Notes under the pieces: model-generated | Seen by the model: only the letters and a program-made list of their open reading frames with translations | The model's database searches: none | What the model was told of the DNA's origin: nothing | NCBI GenBank assembly: GCA_030156385.1 | Contig: JASGMR010000016.1 | Span: 1 to 32,341, forward strand | Direction: 5' to 3' | Origin: Kosmotogales bacterium | Lineage (GTDB): Bacteria; Thermotogota; Thermotogae; Petrotogales; Kosmotogaceae | Length of the DNA stretch: 32,341 bases | Position numbers and translations under genes: made by a program | Shown here: one piece after another, positions 31,453 through 32,341 of the stretch | Numbering within the stretch: the first letter of the stretch is position 1 | How the letters are laid out: every line of letters starts with the position of its first letter

Positions 31453-32341
31453 TTAAATCACCTATCTTAGTACCGGCCATCATCAAACCTATTTTATCGT
31501 AATAATCTGGATCAGGAGGAGTGTAGCCCATTATCTCTCCTTCATATATTACGGCCACTCTATCACACAATCTGAATATTTCATAAAGTTCTCCTGCCAG
31601 CAGAAGGATTGAATGACCCTTCTTTTTCTCTTCCAACAGAGTATTATAAATATAATTCATAGCTCCTATATCAAGACCTCTGGTGGGATGTGAAGCAATT
31701 ATCAATTCAGGATTCAAAGATAATTCTCTCGCAAGAATCACTTTCTGTATATTACCACCTGAAAGTAGTTTTATGACTGTTTCCGAATTAGGAGTGGAAA
31801 TAGAATACTCTTCAATTATCTTATCGGCTTCTATTTTCATCTCTCTGTTTTTAATATTAAAAGAAGAATACTCGTGCCCCTTTGCAAATGTTTTTTCAAA
31901 AATATTTTCTCTCACCGACAAATTTGGACTTGTTGCCACTCCTTTTCTGTCCTGGGGAATGAAAGAAATTCCCTGAATTATATTTCTCTTTATTCCGTTG
32001 TGTGTAATATTTTTATTACAAAAAATGATTTCTCCGTTTTCCACCTTTCTCAATCCATATATTGCTTCGGACAACTCTTTCTGACCGTTCCCGGAAACAC
32101 CTGCAATTCCAAGAATCTCACCCTTTTTTATGGATAAAGAAAGATTTTTAACGGCCATCAATCCTTTATCATTTTTTACAGACAAATTTTCAATTTTCAA
32201 AACTTCTTCACCAATTTCAACATCGGGTTTTTTTATATCAAGAAGAACATCTCTTCCTACCATTTCCCTGGCGAGAATTTTTTTGTTAATCTCCTTTGTA
32301 ATAAAAGTATTCACCTTTTTCCCTTTTCTTAAAATAGTCAC
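31436..32341 (-). CDS. NupO/YufO-type ABC ATPase, N-terminal part cut by window edge
   Basis: The last 301 residues of a two-domain ATPase of about 500 residues. The fragment opens with TILRKGKKVNTF, the usual end of ATPase domain one, so the first domain lies beyond 32341 and GTG at the edge is an internal codon. Domain two has the altered Walker A GVSGNGQKEL typical of sugar/nucleoside BMP-type systems, the signature LLSGGNIQK, and Walker B ELIIASHPTRGLDIGA with His in place of the usual Glu region. A BMP-type lipoprotein gene is expected just upstream, outside the window. Confidence 0.92.
   Translation of the reverse strand: MTILRKGKKVNTFITKEINKKILAREMVGRDVLLDIKKPDVEIGEEVLKIENLSVKNDKGLMAVKNLSLSIKKGEILGIAGVSGNGQKELSEAIYGLRKVENGEIIFCNKNITHNGIKRNIIQGISFIPQDRKGVATSPNLSVRENIFEKTFAKGHEYSSFNIKNREMKIEADKIIEEYSISTPNSETVIKLLSGGNIQKVILARELSLNPELIIASHPTRGLDIGAMNYIYNTLLEEKKKGHSILLLAGELYEIFRLCDRVAVIYEGEIMGYTPPDPDYYDKIGLMMAGTKIGDLIENKN

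Overview
The window looks like chromosomal DNA of a low-GC, anaerobic-type bacterium, most likely a Thermotogota (Petrotogales/Kosmotogales-like). The reasons are the order yceD-rpmF-plsX-glmS-rsfS-rpsB with rpsB not followed by tsf, frequent TTG/GTG starts with strong GGAGG ribosome sites, AT-rich intergenic DNA and an ABC-transporter-rich flank. This assignment is inference from gene content; no search was run. I see no tRNA, rRNA, CRISPR array, IS element or prophage gene.

Layout. Positions 1-2800 hold miscellaneous genes: a cut ZapA-like end, an endonuclease/exonuclease/phosphatase-fold protein, an OsmC protein, a flavin reductase and an HdeD-like membrane protein. At 2880-4580 lies an exported parvulin-type foldase. 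At 4656-8561 (+) a tightly packed operon encodes a small Cys-pair protein, then PgsW, PgsB and PgsC (poly-gamma-glutamate synthesis) and an exported FGE/sulfatase-modifying-fold protein. Facing it, at 8630-14866 (-), are an exported beta-propeller-like protein, an exported C69 dipeptidase, an exported DUF6305-like protein, an IT-superfamily/DctM-like permease, an overlooked 50-residue membrane protein and a membrane-anchored AstE/M14-type zinc deacylase. The two convergent groups suggest that a gamma-glutamyl or other amide-linked polymer is made, trimmed and taken up here.

Positions 15062-23383 (+) are a housekeeping run: YceD, L32, PlsX, GlmS, RsfS, S2, a YfcE-type phosphoesterase, trigger factor, Lgt and a HAD phosphatase. 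A candidate S2 leader hairpin precedes rpsB. GpmA (-) and an alpha/beta hydrolase (+) follow.

The most interesting part is 25174-29401 (-). It encodes a TrpXYZ-type ABC transporter with two paralogous binding proteins. Each binding-protein gene is preceded by a consensus promoter, a short translatable leader ORF and an intrinsic terminator with an alternative antiterminator pairing. One leader peptide carries Trp-Trp-Trp; the other carries Phe-Tyr-Phe-Tyr-Tyr-Phe-Trp-Trp. These are textbook signs of ribosome-mediated transcription attenuation by aromatic amino acids, and the codon content predicts what each transporter module senses and probably carries. Upstream, at 29408-32341, lies a NupOPQ-type (BMP-family) ABC operon whose ATPase is cut by the window edge.
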